Below, piece by piece: positions 25,948-35,240 of a stretch of DNA of 64,000 nucleotides. Each line of letters starts with the position of its first letter. The stretch's first letter is position 1. Under the pieces are notes generated by a model that made no database searches, was not told the origin of the DNA, and saw nothing but the letters and a program-made list of their open reading frames with translations. The DNA lies in NCBI RefSeq assembly GCF_003443655.1, contig NZ_CP031941.1, positions 987,501-1,051,500 of the forward strand, given 5' to 3'. Origin of the DNA: Nostoc sphaeroides. Lineage in GTDB: Bacteria > Cyanobacteriota > Cyanobacteriia > Cyanobacteriales > Nostocaceae. Position numbers and translations under genes: made by a program.

Positions 25948-26424
25948 TTAAATTTTGCCAACTTCAGGAAAGCGCTTTGCCAAATCAAGACCTTTTTTGA
26001 CGTAGTTTTCTCCTTCTTCTGCCAATTTCTCTAGCGAGTCAAAGCCAAAGCGATGAGCATCTCGCAAGGTTTTTACAGCTAGCAAAAGACGACCAGAAAA
26101 AACTAGCGCCCAGCCAAATCCTTCATGGCTCAAATCAACTACAACCTGGGATATCAAACCTGTTTCTTGTTCAATCCCAGCCGCTACAGCTCGAAAAAAT
26201 GCCATAATCCGGGCTTGAGTTACCGCATCAACTTCGCCCTCAACGGATATTTCCCGTTTCTTTTGTTTGGTAACAATAAAGGGTTTGAGAATCAACTCAT
26301 CCGACCAAGTACGATAAACTCCATAACTGTCTTGACCACGGATTTGTTTGATTAATACCTTAAGAAAAGGTGAGTTCAAGACTTCAGTTGTAGCGGTTCC
26401 GTTCACACTATTATTTGCGGTCAT
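25948..26424 (-). CDS. NifX-associated protein (DUF269 family)
   Basis: A 158-residue protein with SPFLKVLIKQIRGQDSYGVYR, then RIMAFFRAVAAGIEQETG and VKTLRDAHRFGF, the family pattern. It always accompanies nifX and is thought to take part in FeMo-cofactor assembly. The ATG overlaps the nifX stop by four bases. The first 15 residues (NNSVNGTATTEVLN) are variable within the family. Confidence 0.93.
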   Translation of the reverse strand: MTANNSVNGTATTEVLNSPFLKVLIKQIRGQDSYGVYRTWSDELILKPFIVTKQKKREISVEGEVDAVTQARIMAFFRAVAAGIEQETGLISQVVVDLSHEGFGWALVFSGRLLLAVKTLRDAHRFGFDSLEKLAEEGENYVKKGLDLAKRFPEVGKI

Positions 26425-26834
26425 ACTGTTGCTTCGTCTTCAATTTCATCAGCAAAGTTTGTGGTTTTTGGCTGCAAAGCTTTACGCAACCAAGGTGGAG
26501 GATTACCTTTGAGGGTTTTCACTAGCTTATTTAGCACTTCGCTAATTTCTTCTTCTTCCGATCGCGCCTTCACTGGGGTGACACCTTTCTTGATTAACCG
26601 AGCGGCGGCACTACCACCAATTGCTGTTACGTAAACAATCGTACAGTCGCCTATTGCTTCAAGTTTTGGGGTGATTTTGTCTTCATTCCCATCTTCTTTG
26701 AGTTCGCCTTCAAAAGTGAGGGTTTCTACGAAGTGATATCCCTCATCGGAAATTTCGTAAACATCAATCATTTTTGCCCATCCGAAGTGGGCGTTAATAT
26801 GAACTCGGTCGCTCGTCGTGAAGGCTATTTTCAT
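26421..26834 (-). CDS. nifX: NifX, FeMo-cofactor precursor carrier
   Basis: A 137-residue protein of the NifX/NafY/VnfX type: IAFTTSDRVHINAHFGWAKM and YVTAIGGSAAARLIKKGVTPV, quoted in part. It binds the NifB cofactor or VK-cluster on the way to NifEN. It lies 210 bases downstream of nifN and overlaps the associated DUF269 gene. The C-terminal tail is acidic. Confidence 0.95.
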   Translation of the reverse strand: MKIAFTTSDRVHINAHFGWAKMIDVYEISDEGYHFVETLTFEGELKEDGNEDKITPKLEAIGDCTIVYVTAIGGSAAARLIKKGVTPVKARSEEEEISEVLNKLVKTLKGNPPPWLRKALQPKTTNFADEIEDEATV

Positions 26835-27044
26835 TGTAATTCTCCTCTCTAAAGTTTTGAATTTTGAATTGATAAGAAAGAATTCAGGAGTCAGGAGTCA
26901 GAATTCAGGAGTAATAACTAAATCTGCATATTTAGTGTTTTTCCCTATGGAAATGCCAAGAGGAAACAATCAATGGCAGGTTTTACTCTTTCTGAAAAGC
27001 ATTCTGAATTCTGGATTCTGACTTCTGAATTCTTGAAGAAGAAT

Positions 27045-28382
27045 TCAAAACTCTGCGCTCACAATTCCGAACTCTTGGAACTGTTTAACTCTTGCTTCTT
27101 CTGCCTCTAAAAACAGGTTGCCTATGCCAAACAAAAGTTCCATCGTGCCTCGATAGCCAACTTTGGTAAATTGACCATTACCTAAGCGATCATAAATGGG
27201 CAATCCTAGACGATAAAGAGGAATTGAGAGGCGTTTTGCGATCGCACCCACATTCGAGTTACCAATCAGCAAATCTGAACCAACTGCTAGACTCTCAAAG
27301 TCTTCTAAGTCGCCGATGGTGATGCTTTTAACCGGGAGTTTTTCTAAGAGGTGCGATCGCGTGGTTGTCACCACCGCATGAATTTGCGCTCCCATCGATT
27401 GCAAGAAATGCACGGTTGACCACAACAAATCTGGTTCCAGTGCTAAAGAAACTCGTTTTGCACCAAAATAAAAGTGAGTGTCCAGCATCGCATCTTGCAA
27501 CTGACGACGTTGGCGGCGGTATTTTTCCGGTACGCTGTTACCGCTCAGAATCGCCAATGCTTGGATAAACTCATCTACTGGTTCTAATCCCGTCAGTTCG
27601 CCAAACACTTCGTAAGGTGTGCCAAAGCGTTCTTCCAGAATCTTTGCAGCCCCCCGCATACTTTCACCTAATGCCAGGGTAAAGGCAGAACTACCTACTT
27701 CTCGTAGCTGTTTTAAAGTAGTCCCACTGACTGTAACTGCACTATAATTATCCTCTAAATGACCATCTAGAGAAGCGCCAAGGTCAGGTACAAAGATCGG
27801 CACTAATCCAAAAGATGTGACTATCTCTTTGATTTCCTGTACATCCCCAGGTGTGAAGGCAGAACCCGCCAAAATTGTGACTTGTTCAGTTCTGAGTCCA
27901 CCTGCGCGAGGAATTTCCTTAACTATGCTTTCTACAGCAACCGCAAAGCCATCTTGCAACGCACCTTTAAAATCTGGGGTAGGTGCAAAAACGATCGCTA
28001 AATCATTCAATTCGGGATGGCGATCGCGGATTTCTTTCAGAAAACCCTCAATGTCATCGCCTCTAGTTTCCGTTAACCCAGTACTACATAAACCTATAAT
28101 TTCTGGGTTAGCTTTTTCCACCAGAGTCAGAATTGCTTGCTCCACATTCTCTTCACCACCCAAAATAGTAGTGACTTCCGTCATCGCTGTGGTAGCTAAA
28201 GGAATCGCTTCCCGGAAATGCCGCACTAAGACAACTTTGGCGAAAGCAGTACAACCTTGAGAACCGTGGAATAAGGGCATTGTCCCTTTCAATCCCAGAA
28301 AGGCTAAGGTTGCGCCCAAAGCTTGACTTTGCTTGAGGGGATTGACTGTCAGTGATTTATTGGAAACAGTAACGATCGCCAT
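27045..28382 (-). CDS. nifN: NifN, beta subunit of the NifEN cofactor scaffold
   Basis: A 445-residue NifK paralogue. Cluster ligands are in HGSQGCTAFAK (Cys about 44) and in the CSTGLTETRGDD segment. With NifE it forms a heterotetramer on which the NifB cofactor matures to FeMo-cofactor. Its ATG at 28382 directly abuts the nifE stop, which implies translational coupling. The length is normal. Confidence 0.96.
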   Translation of the reverse strand: MAIVTVSNKSLTVNPLKQSQALGATLAFLGLKGTMPLFHGSQGCTAFAKVVLVRHFREAIPLATTAMTEVTTILGGEENVEQAILTLVEKANPEIIGLCSTGLTETRGDDIEGFLKEIRDRHPELNDLAIVFAPTPDFKGALQDGFAVAVESIVKEIPRAGGLRTEQVTILAGSAFTPGDVQEIKEIVTSFGLVPIFVPDLGASLDGHLEDNYSAVTVSGTTLKQLREVGSSAFTLALGESMRGAAKILEERFGTPYEVFGELTGLEPVDEFIQALAILSGNSVPEKYRRQRRQLQDAMLDTHFYFGAKRVSLALEPDLLWSTVHFLQSMGAQIHAVVTTTRSHLLEKLPVKSITIGDLEDFESLAVGSDLLIGNSNVGAIAKRLSIPLYRLGLPIYDRLGNGQFTKVGYRGTMELLFGIGNLFLEAEEARVKQFQEFGIVSAEF

Positions 28383-29765
28383 TTAAACTTCCTCCTCTTC
28401 TTCCCAAGGAGCGGGTTTGCGTATTTGTTCCCAAATTGGGCTATACAGCGCTTCGTACAGTTCCCGCGCCATTTCAATCATTCCCACATAACCTGCATAA
28501 GGATGATGGCGTTCTTGGTTGATATCAAGGAAAGGAATTCGAGCTTTCAAAGCTGTGTATTGGTTACGTCCACCAGCAATCAGCATATCTGCGCGAGTGT
28601 CTTTAACCAGTTGTAGCAATTCTTGAGCGTTGCCTTTCTCCAGCATGATGCCATCGTTGCCAATCAACTTCTTGATTTTGGCTTTATCTTCTTCAGTACT
28701 TTTCCGAGTACTGGTAGCAACAACTTCAATGCCTAAGTCTCTAGCAGCCGAAATAATCGACCAACTCTTGACACCACCTGTATACAACACAACTCGCTTA
28801 CCTTTGAGTCGAGCGCGATAAGGAGCTAATGCCAAATCTAAAGCAGCCGTTTCTTCTGCAATTAGTTTTTCTGTCCGCTCTTGTAAATCAGCGTCGCCTA
28901 ATTTAGCGGCGATGTTTCGCAGACAGCGATTCATATCATCGATGCCGTAGAAAGACTCTTCAATGTAAGGGATGTTGTAACGCTCCTCCATCTTTCTCGC
29001 CATATTCAGCAGCGCTCGTGAGCAGATCATGACGTTGAGCTTGGCGCGGTGGGCGTAGCGAATTTCATTGTAGCGAGCATCGCCCGTAATTTTAGACAAA
29101 ATACGGATGCCTAATTTTTCTAACAGTGGTGTTACTCCCCACATTTCACCGGCAATGTTATATTCACCGATTAAGTTAATATCATAGGGCGTTGTATGTT
29201 CCGGTTCTGCTGTTCCGACAACATATTCTAATAAAGCTTCACCACCAAAACGGTTGCCGAGATTTTTACTGCCAATGAATCCTGGTGCAATGACGGGAAC
29301 AACAGGAATACCAATTTTCTCAGCCGCAGCTTTGCAGACAGCATCCATATCATCGCCAATTAGGGCTGTAACGCAAGTGGCGTAGACGAATACTGCTGCT
29401 GGTTGGTAGCGCTCTTTGAGTTCCAGAATCGCTTTGTAAAGCTTCTTTTCGCCGCCGAAGATGACATCATTTTCACCCAAGTCAGTGGTAAAGCCCATTT
29501 TGTAGAGTTGAGGGCCAGACGACAGACTACCACGACTGCCCCAGGAATTACCAGCACAGGCGATCGGCCCGTGGACTAAATGAGCAGCATCTGCGATCGG
29601 CACTAGAGCAATCATTGCACCATCAAAGGCACAGCCCCCTTGAGCCGCGCCAGGTTGTGCCTGTTGAGCGCATGATTTGTTTTTCTTTTCCGCTTGTTTG
29701 TGCTGATTATGTTCGCATCCTGTCTCAGTCAGCAGCTCGTTGATTTTGCCTTGGGTGCTTTTCAT
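28383..29765 (-). CDS. nifE: NifE, alpha subunit of the NifEN cofactor scaffold
   Basis: About 460 residues starting [20 protein letters not shown]. Ligand cysteines are in [32 protein letters not shown] and [10 protein letters not shown]. It is the NifD paralogue in the NifEN scaffold. The frame opens earlier (29807), but the ATG at 29765 gives the family N-terminus. nifN follows with no gap. Confidence 0.96.
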   Translation of the reverse strand: MKSTQGKINELLTETGCEHNQHKQAEKKNKSCAQQAQPGAAQGGCAFDGAMIALVPIADAAHLVHGPIACAGNSWGSRGSLSSGPQLYKMGFTTDLGENDVIFGGEKKLYKAILELKERYQPAAVFVYATCVTALIGDDMDAVCKAAAEKIGIPVVPVIAPGFIGSKNLGNRFGGEALLEYVVGTAEPEHTTPYDINLIGEYNIAGEMWGVTPLLEKLGIRILSKITGDARYNEIRYAHRAKLNVMICSRALLNMARKMEERYNIPYIEESFYGIDDMNRCLRNIAAKLGDADLQERTEKLIAEETAALDLALAPYRARLKGKRVVLYTGGVKSWSIISAARDLGIEVVATSTRKSTEEDKAKIKKLIGNDGIMLEKGNAQELLQLVKDTRADMLIAGGRNQYTALKARIPFLDINQERHHPYAGYVGMIEMARELYEALYSPIWEQIRKPAPWEEEEEV

Positions 29766-29897
29766 CTCTCTTCTCTTAATTGTTAATTGTCCTTTGTCAT
29801 TTGTCATTTGAATTGACTATTGTACAGACGCGATTAATCGCGTCTCTACCAATGACTAATGACCAATGCCCCATGCCCCATGCCCAATGCCCAATAA

Positions 29898-30245
29898 TTA
29901 GCAAATGTATTTTGTGACATCCTCTCCACATACATCGGCGAGGTAGGATAGAGCGCGGAAACGCAATCCTACAAATTCGTCATATAAAGGATTGAGTTTA
30001 CATAGTGGTGGAATATCAATAGTCTTCCCAAATAATTTAATTTGTCGCTCAAAGGGACAACAACAAGGAATTGTTTGACAAATTAGATGAGCGAAGCGAT
30101 TATTTTTAACCTGAATTCCATCCACTACACGCCGCAACGGATTAAGAAGATTATGGAACCATCCTGGTTTTTTCTGGTTAGGTGGATGGTAATTAGGATG
30201 AGGATGAGTGTGAGTATGTTCGTGAGTGTGATTGATGGTTTCCAT
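29898..30245 (-). CDS. Mo-dependent nitrogenase-associated protein with His-rich N-terminus
   Basis: A 115-residue protein. Residues 1-20 are a histidine-rich stretch (HTHEHTHTHPHP). The rest matches the cyanobacterial Mo-dependent nitrogenase C-terminal family: PLRRVVDGIQVKNNRFAHL, then QTIPCCCPFER, PLCKLNPLYDEFVGLRFRAL and LADVCGEDV. The Cys cluster and the His run suggest metal binding. It lies between nifK and nifE on the same strand, as in other Nostocales. Its biochemical role is not established. Confidence 0.9.
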   Translation of the reverse strand: METINHTHEHTHTHPHPNYHPPNQKKPGWFHNLLNPLRRVVDGIQVKNNRFAHLICQTIPCCCPFERQIKLFGKTIDIPPLCKLNPLYDEFVGLRFRALSYLADVCGEDVTKYIC

Positions 30246-30403
30246 TTCTCAATTCCTTGGGTAAATGCTATCAAGAAAAAGGGGAGTTGGGGATGGGAAT
30301 TGGGCATTGGGCATTGGGTTTGAATATTTCCCCATTCCCTATTCCCTATTCCCTACTCCCCTTCTTTACCCTTTAATTAACACGTTGTGTTTCTACGCAA
30401 TTT

Positions 30404-31939
30404 CTAACGAATCAAGTCGTAGGAAATATCTGTCTTAGAAGGAATGTTGGTGTTGCGATCGATTTCTTCAAACAGGGTGTTTACAGTCCAGTTGAGGAGG
30501 TTGATCACACCTTGATAACCAATGGTGGCATAGCGGTGTAGGTGGTGGCGATCCATGATGGGGTAGCCGATTCTCACGAGGGGAATCTTGGTGTCGCGCC
30601 ACAGGTACTTACCGTAGGTGTTACCAACTAAGAAGTCTACTGGTTCGGTGAACAACAGCGATCGCATGTGCCACAAGTCCTTACCAGGCCAAACAGTTGC
30701 ATGTTGACCGAAGGGGCTAGAAGCAAGCAATTCTTTGATTTCTGCTTCAAATACTTCGTTGCTGTTGTGAACCAAGATATGCACAGGTTCAGCACCCATT
30801 TCTAGCATAAAGCCAACTACGCTATATACTAAATCTGGTTCGCCGTAGATAGCGAAGCGCTTGCCGTGAATCCATGAGTGGGAGTCAGTCATGGCATCAA
30901 CTGCACGACCGCGTTCGATTTCCAATTCTTCAGGAATGGGGATACCACTCAATTCGCTGAGTTTCATCAAGAACTCATCAGTACCCTTAATGCCCCAAGG
31001 ACGGGAAACTGAAGTTGGTTGCTGCCATTCTTTTTCGATGTACTCGCGGGTTTTGGGTGTAGAGTGTGCTTGCAGAGCGATCGTAGCTTTCGCATTGATT
31101 GAATCTGCTGCATCTTCTAACTTTGTTCCACCTGGGTACATATCGAATTCACCTGTGTTGGGTGAATCCAAGTAGTCGCTGTTGTCAGCTAGAATTGTGT
31201 AGTCAAAGCCGAACAAAGAAGCAATCCGCTTGATTTCGCGGTTGTTACCTACGTAGGTGTCAAAACCTGGGATGAAGTTGATTTTACCATTGCTGGTTTC
31301 TTTCTTATGACCTGCGGTCAAGTTAGAAAGAATTCCCTTCATCATGTTGTCGTAACCAGTGATGTGGGAACCGACAAAGCTAGGGGTATGAGCGTAAGGT
31401 ACTGGGAAATCTTGAGGGACTGAACCAGCTTGCTTAGAGTTGTTGATGAAGGCTTGTAAGTCATCACCAATTACTTCTGCCATACAGGTGGTGCAGACAG
31501 CAATCATCTTGGGCTTGTACAGTTGGTAAGAGTTCGCCAACCCGTCGATCATGTTTTGCAGACCACCAAACACGGCTGCATCTTCAGTCATTGAAGAAGA
31601 TACACCAGAGAATGGCTCTTTGTAGTGACGGGTTAAGTGGGTGCGGAAGTAAGCAACGCAACCTTGAGAACCTTGAACGAAAGGTAGAGTACCTTCAAAA
31701 CCAACAGCAGCAAAAATTGCTCCTAGTGGTTGACAACCTTTAGCAGGGTTAACGGTTAAAGCTTCACGAGCGAAGTTCTTTTCACGATAATCCCAACCCT
31801 TTGTCCACTCTGCAACCCGTTGTACTTCTTCGGGTTCGTGACCGTTTTCAAACTGCTTTTTGTTTTCAAATAGCTGTTGGTACTCAGGTTGGTGGAATAA
31901 CTCGACGTGATCTTGAATTTTTTCTGGATTCTGAGGCAT
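30404..31939 (-). CDS. nifK: NifK, nitrogenase MoFe protein beta subunit
   Basis: A 511-residue subunit. P-cluster ligands are in [21 protein letters not shown] (quoted in part as [10 protein letters not shown]), in [15 protein letters not shown] [11 protein letters not shown], and in [12 protein letters not shown]. The Ser ligand region [13 protein letters not shown] is present. It forms the alpha2-beta2 MoFe protein with NifD. It starts 242 bases after the end of nifD segment 3; that gap holds two GACGCGAT hairpins. Confidence 0.97.
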   Translation of the reverse strand: MPQNPEKIQDHVELFHQPEYQQLFENKKQFENGHEPEEVQRVAEWTKGWDYREKNFAREALTVNPAKGCQPLGAIFAAVGFEGTLPFVQGSQGCVAYFRTHLTRHYKEPFSGVSSSMTEDAAVFGGLQNMIDGLANSYQLYKPKMIAVCTTCMAEVIGDDLQAFINNSKQAGSVPQDFPVPYAHTPSFVGSHITGYDNMMKGILSNLTAGHKKETSNGKINFIPGFDTYVGNNREIKRIASLFGFDYTILADNSDYLDSPNTGEFDMYPGGTKLEDAADSINAKATIALQAHSTPKTREYIEKEWQQPTSVSRPWGIKGTDEFLMKLSELSGIPIPEELEIERGRAVDAMTDSHSWIHGKRFAIYGEPDLVYSVVGFMLEMGAEPVHILVHNSNEVFEAEIKELLASSPFGQHATVWPGKDLWHMRSLLFTEPVDFLVGNTYGKYLWRDTKIPLVRIGYPIMDRHHLHRYATIGYQGVINLLNWTVNTLFEEIDRNTNIPSKTDISYDLIR

Positions 31940-32181
31940 TTCTGGATCTCCAAGGTTACTGAATTCTTTACTAATCGAGGTGGGAGTAGGATAGAGACGC
32001 GATTAATCCGGTACAGACGCGATGAATCGCGTCTCTACAAGGGAGTGGGAATATGATTCAAAATTCAAAATGCAAAAATCAAAATAAATTTTTAATCTTT
32101 CAATTTTGAATTTTGTATTCCCAACTCCCACCTGGGGCTAAAACCCCAGGTTATCCTTACTTATCTCACTCTCCCATTTCC

Positions 32182-32341
32182 CTAAACGGCAGCCTTAGCC
32201 TTAGCTTCAGCCTTCTTAGCCTGAGCTTTTTCATTCCAAGGAGCGCCAATTAATGACCAAGTTGGGCTGTTGAGTGCCAAGTCCATATCACGAGCGAAGA
32301 TGGCAAAGCCGTCATAACCGTGATAAGGGCCGGAGTAATCC
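32182..32341 (-). CDS. nifD: NifD segment 3 (C-terminal 50 residues; interrupted gene)
   Basis: It encodes [20 protein letters not shown] to the tail [10 protein letters not shown] and stop. It begins within GGATTACTCCG (minus strand), the same word that ends segment 2 at 55290-55300. Without excision this piece has no start codon. Joined to segments 1 and 2 it completes a 503-residue NifD. The Lys/Ala-rich tail is usual for cyanobacterial NifD. Confidence 0.96.
32331..32341 (+). repeat. Left recombination site of the large nifD element
   Basis: CGGAGTAATCC, identical to 55290-55300. On the nifD strand it reads GGATTACTCCG, the 11-bp repeat known for the Anabaena PCC 7120 nifD element. Confidence 0.96.
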
Positions 32342-32427
32342 TTTTTGTGGTTTAATTCTTTTCAACTGTCTAATGTTTGCAGTAAACAGTGTCAGCGATA
32401 AGCATTGTTTGCTGATAACACATTTAT

Positions 32428-32534
32428 TTTTAGCCTAAATATAGGCTAAAAACACAGCATAACTAGGCTCAGGACTCACGCATCATCTAAATGTTGTCCT
32501 GAGCCAAGGCGATTAAACAATCGCCCGTTTTTTT
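32428..32534 (+). promoter_or_regulatory. Three consecutive hairpins in the xisA leader
   Basis: Hairpin 1: TTTTTAGCCTA (32428-32438) with TAGGCTAAAAA (32443-32453). Hairpin 2: GGCTCAGGAC (32466-32475) with GTCCTGAGCC (32496-32505). Hairpin 3 is terminator-like (32508-32534). TAGGCT at 32464-32469 could also pair with AGCCTA of hairpin 1, so two alternative folds are possible. This looks like leader control of recombinase expression, but it is only a structural inference. Confidence 0.5.
32508..32534 (+). terminator. Intrinsic-terminator-like hairpin just upstream of xisA
   Basis: GGCGATT (32508-32514) pairs with AATCGCC (32519-32525) around AAAC, followed by CG and seven T residues. It lies 36 bases before the xisA ATG, on the xisA strand. 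Read-through would be needed for any transcript starting upstream. Confidence 0.65.
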
Positions 32535-32569
32535 GCTCATCTCTGCAAACACAGCAGCAAAAAGAACAC

Positions 32570-33871
32570 ATGAGAACGAAAGTACTACTAGAGTTAGAGA
32601 AAGTTAATCTGCGTTTGAAGTCTGCAAAGGCAAAGGTAACAATTAGAGAATCGAATGGAAGTCTGCAATTACGGGCGACGTTACCAATTAAACCGGGAGA
32701 CAAGGACAGTAATGGAACTGGGAGAAAGCAATACAATCTCAGCTTGAATATTCCCGCTAACTTGGATGGACTCAAGACGGCTGAGGAAGAAGCTTATGAG
32801 TTAGGCAAGTTAATCGCTCGTAAAACTTTTGAATGGAATGATAAATATTTAGGAAATGAGGCAATTAAAAAAGATTTTCAAACTATAGGGAAATTACTTG
32901 AAAAATTTGAAGAAGAGTATTTTAAAAATCACAAACGCACAACTAAAAGCGAACATACTTTTTTTTATTACTTTTCCCGTACTAAGAGATTTACCAATCC
33001 TCAAGATTTGGCAACTGCGGAAAATTTGATAAGTTCAATTGAACAAATTGATCAAGAATGGGCTAAATATAATGCAGCTAGAGCGATCGCAGCATTTTGT
33101 GTGACATTCAATATCGAAATTGATTTATCGAAATATTCCAAAATGCCGGAGAATAATTCCCGCAATATACCGACCGATGCGGAAATATATAATGGAATTC
33201 TCAAGTTTGAAGATTACCAACATAATAGAGGTAATCAAGTTAATCAAAACCTTCAAGATAGCTGGCAACTTTGGCGCTGGACGTATGGAATGTTAGCAGT
33301 TTTTGGTTTACGTCCACGGGAACTTTTTATTAATCCTGATATTGATTGGTGGTTGAGTCAAGAAAATACAGATTTGACATGGAAAGTTGATAAAGATTGC
33401 AAAACTGGTGAGAGAGAAGCATTACCATTATATCGACAATGGATTGAGGATTTTGATTTGAGGAATCCTAAATATGTAGAGATGTTAAGGGGTGCGATCG
33501 CTAAAAAAGATAACACAAATCATGCTGAAATAACGGCATTAACACAGCGAGTTAGTTGGTGGTTTCGCAAGATAGGATTAGATTTTAAACCTTATGATTT
33601 ACGTCACGCTTGGGCAATTCGGGCGCATATTTTGGGGATACCAATTAAAGCGGCGGCTGATAATTTGGGTCATAGTGTGCAGGTTCACACCCAAACTTAT
33701 CAGCGTTGGTTTTCACTAGATATGCGGAAGTTGGCGATTAATCAGGCTTTAAGTAAAAGAAATGAAGTTGAGTTGATTAGAGAGGAAAATGCAAAGTTGA
33801 GGATGGAGAATGACAAGTTAAGATTGGAGATTGAGAAGTTAAGGATGGAAATGGTTTATAAACAAAGTTAA
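32570..33871 (+). CDS. xisA: XisA-like tyrosine recombinase of the large nifD element
   Basis: A 433-residue recombinase that excises the nifD element in heterocysts. Catalytic region: GLRPRELF (Arg), KPYDLRHAWAIR (Tyr replacing the usual His, then Arg), NLGH (His) and TYQRWF (nucleophile Tyr about 377). The C-terminus is a coiled coil (IREENAKLRMENDKLRLEI, in part). It is about 40 residues shorter at the N-terminus than Anabaena XisA. In-frame sequence upstream of the ATG reads SSLQTQQQKEH, which resembles the missing part but is cut off by a frameshift and a terminator-like hairpin. Confidence 0.92.
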   Translation: MRTKVLLELEKVNLRLKSAKAKVTIRESNGSLQLRATLPIKPGDKDSNGTGRKQYNLSLNIPANLDGLKTAEEEAYELGKLIARKTFEWNDKYLGNEAIKKDFQTIGKLLEKFEEEYFKNHKRTTKSEHTFFYYFSRTKRFTNPQDLATAENLISSIEQIDQEWAKYNAARAIAAFCVTFNIEIDLSKYSKMPENNSRNIPTDAEIYNGILKFEDYQHNRGNQVNQNLQDSWQLWRWTYGMLAVFGLRPRELFINPDIDWWLSQENTDLTWKVDKDCKTGEREALPLYRQWIEDFDLRNPKYVEMLRGAIAKKDNTNHAEITALTQRVSWWFRKIGLDFKPYDLRHAWAIRAHILGIPIKAAADNLGHSVQVHTQTYQRWFSLDMRKLAINQALSKRNEVELIREENAKLRMENDKLRLEIEKLRMEMVYKQS

Positions 33872-33914
33872 ACTTGCCCAAATACTGATAATATAATAAG
33901 CTAGGAGGTCAGTT

Positions 33915-33956
33915 ATGGAAAGCATTAAAATTAGAACATATATTGGTGATGATTGA
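33915..33956 (+). pseudogene. Remnant of a small antitoxin gene
   Basis: AGGAGG sits just upstream of an ATG, followed by MESIKIRTYIGDD and a stop after 13 residues. The opening resembles small cyanobacterial antitoxins that precede DUF3368 or PIN toxins. A strong ribosome-binding site on a 13-codon frame points to a truncated gene. Confidence 0.5.
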
Positions 33957-34200
33957 ATTCTGCTTACGAGCCATTAACTGAGCGACGACTAATTCATGCT
34001 GAGGGAAAGCCTGTTTCTGAAAGTATCATTGAAGTTGGATTGCAACACCACCCAACTGGCTAAAAATTCAAACCGTTAGCCAAAGTACGGATGCGATGTC
34101 TACAACGGGCTACGCCTACGCAAATTTGCTCGATCCCGGTGAATCTGAGGCTATCCTGCTAGCTCAGGAACTCAATGCAGACTTACTTATATTGGTTTAG
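33957..34200 (+). pseudogene. Decayed DUF3368 (PIN-like) toxin gene
   Basis: In one frame the sequence reads PPNWLKIQTVSQSTDA and later LLDPGESEAILLAQELNADLL, both hallmarks of DUF3368 proteins (quoted in part). The link between them (GYAYANL) derives from an inserted GGGCTACGCCTACGC repeat. Stops occur upstream. The C-terminus is replaced by a palindromic element whose first bases supply the stop at 34198-34200. Confidence 0.6.
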
Positions 34201-34319
34201 AGCCAAAAACCTTAAACTGCGTAGGTTGGGTTGAGGAACGAAACCCAACATTTATCAGAATTTGTTGGGTAACACTAAAGTTCAACCCAACCTACGATTA
34301 TCCTTAACTGAACTGTATT
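34190..34319. repeat. Palindromic element, 'AATACGGTT' family, copy 3
   Basis: The right end TTAACTGAACTGTATT is well preserved; the left end is diverged (ATATTGGTTTAGAG). The inner pair GTAGGTTGGGTT / AACCCAACCTAC is intact. It truncates the DUF3368 remnant. Confidence 0.75.
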
Positions 34320-34381
34320 GATTTAAAAAGTCTGTTTGCGATCGCTACCCACAAACAGACTTGACTTTTTTATACTTCTAA

Positions 34382-34921
34382 TTAAGCTTGCTCCCAAAGT
34401 TGACGTACATAATCAGGCAGTGCGCCAGCAATTTCCTGAATCCGCTCTTCGGAAAGTTCGTCTTTGGTGGCAGAAAATACCGCTTTAACTGCCTGTTCTG
34501 CGTCAACTGATCCTGGAACGCCTCCTTCATTCGCAACCCGCGTTAGAAATAGCTTGGAATCAATTCCAATAGGAGCCGGGCCTTTTAAAGGTTGACGGAT
34601 GCGACTTAAAAATCTCACAAACGGATTGGTGTCTTTCCAGAGTTCAGCCACTTCAAATTGGAGTGCTTTTTCATCTGTAGGTATAGCCTGTGTATGCAGT
34701 TCTGACTCGACCCGATCGATTGTGTCTGTAGTCATTAAGTCACGCATAACACGATATACAACTTCGGTAAAGTCTCTTGCGTCATACAAATCTGCAAATC
34801 CGCTTCTAACCATGACTTTTTCAAGAAATGAGTGATGTTCATCAGCGATCGCAGTTCGATTATCTTCAATCTCTGTTGGGTCAATTTCTGGAATATTTGT
34901 TCTAAAACTTTGATCGGGCAT
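34382..34921 (-). CDS. DUF2267 domain protein
   Basis: A 179-residue acidic soluble protein with two DUF2267-like helical repeats (FLEKVMVRSGFADLYDARDF; FLTRVANEGGVPGSVDAEQA, each in part). DUF2267 proteins are widespread in cyanobacteria and often stress-linked, but no activity is assigned. It stands alone on the minus strand. Confidence 0.8.
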   Translation of the reverse strand: MPDQSFRTNIPEIDPTEIEDNRTAIADEHHSFLEKVMVRSGFADLYDARDFTEVVYRVMRDLMTTDTIDRVESELHTQAIPTDEKALQFEVAELWKDTNPFVRFLSRIRQPLKGPAPIGIDSKLFLTRVANEGGVPGSVDAEQAVKAVFSATKDELSEERIQEIAGALPDYVRQLWEQA

Positions 34922-35240
34922 TGTTTTTTCTTCTGGTTATTAATTTTGAGTCTTTATGCTTACCTTATGTAAGGTCGCACAAATTTAAAACCCTTAGTAT
35001 CATCCAGAAGTTTGAGATGCCATTTATTCAAAAGTTAGAAATTCATCTGATTTGCATGGATATAGGTAATAGAACTACCCCTCTAAAAAGGTTCTGGCTA
35101 ACACATATTTAATTTCTGGAAACATCATATCTATTGAGTAGAGCAATACTCTTGGTGTTTTTGCTCGTTGTAGACATCGCCCATTGGTATTAAAAAACAG
35201 TCAAAATAGATGAGTTAGTATAACAGTAGCCGAAACAACG
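34922..35240. other. Intergenic region
   Basis: About 320 AT-rich bases between divergent genes. No repeat, hairpin or gene stands out. It presumably holds the promoters of the DUF2267 and hydrolase genes. Confidence 0.5.
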
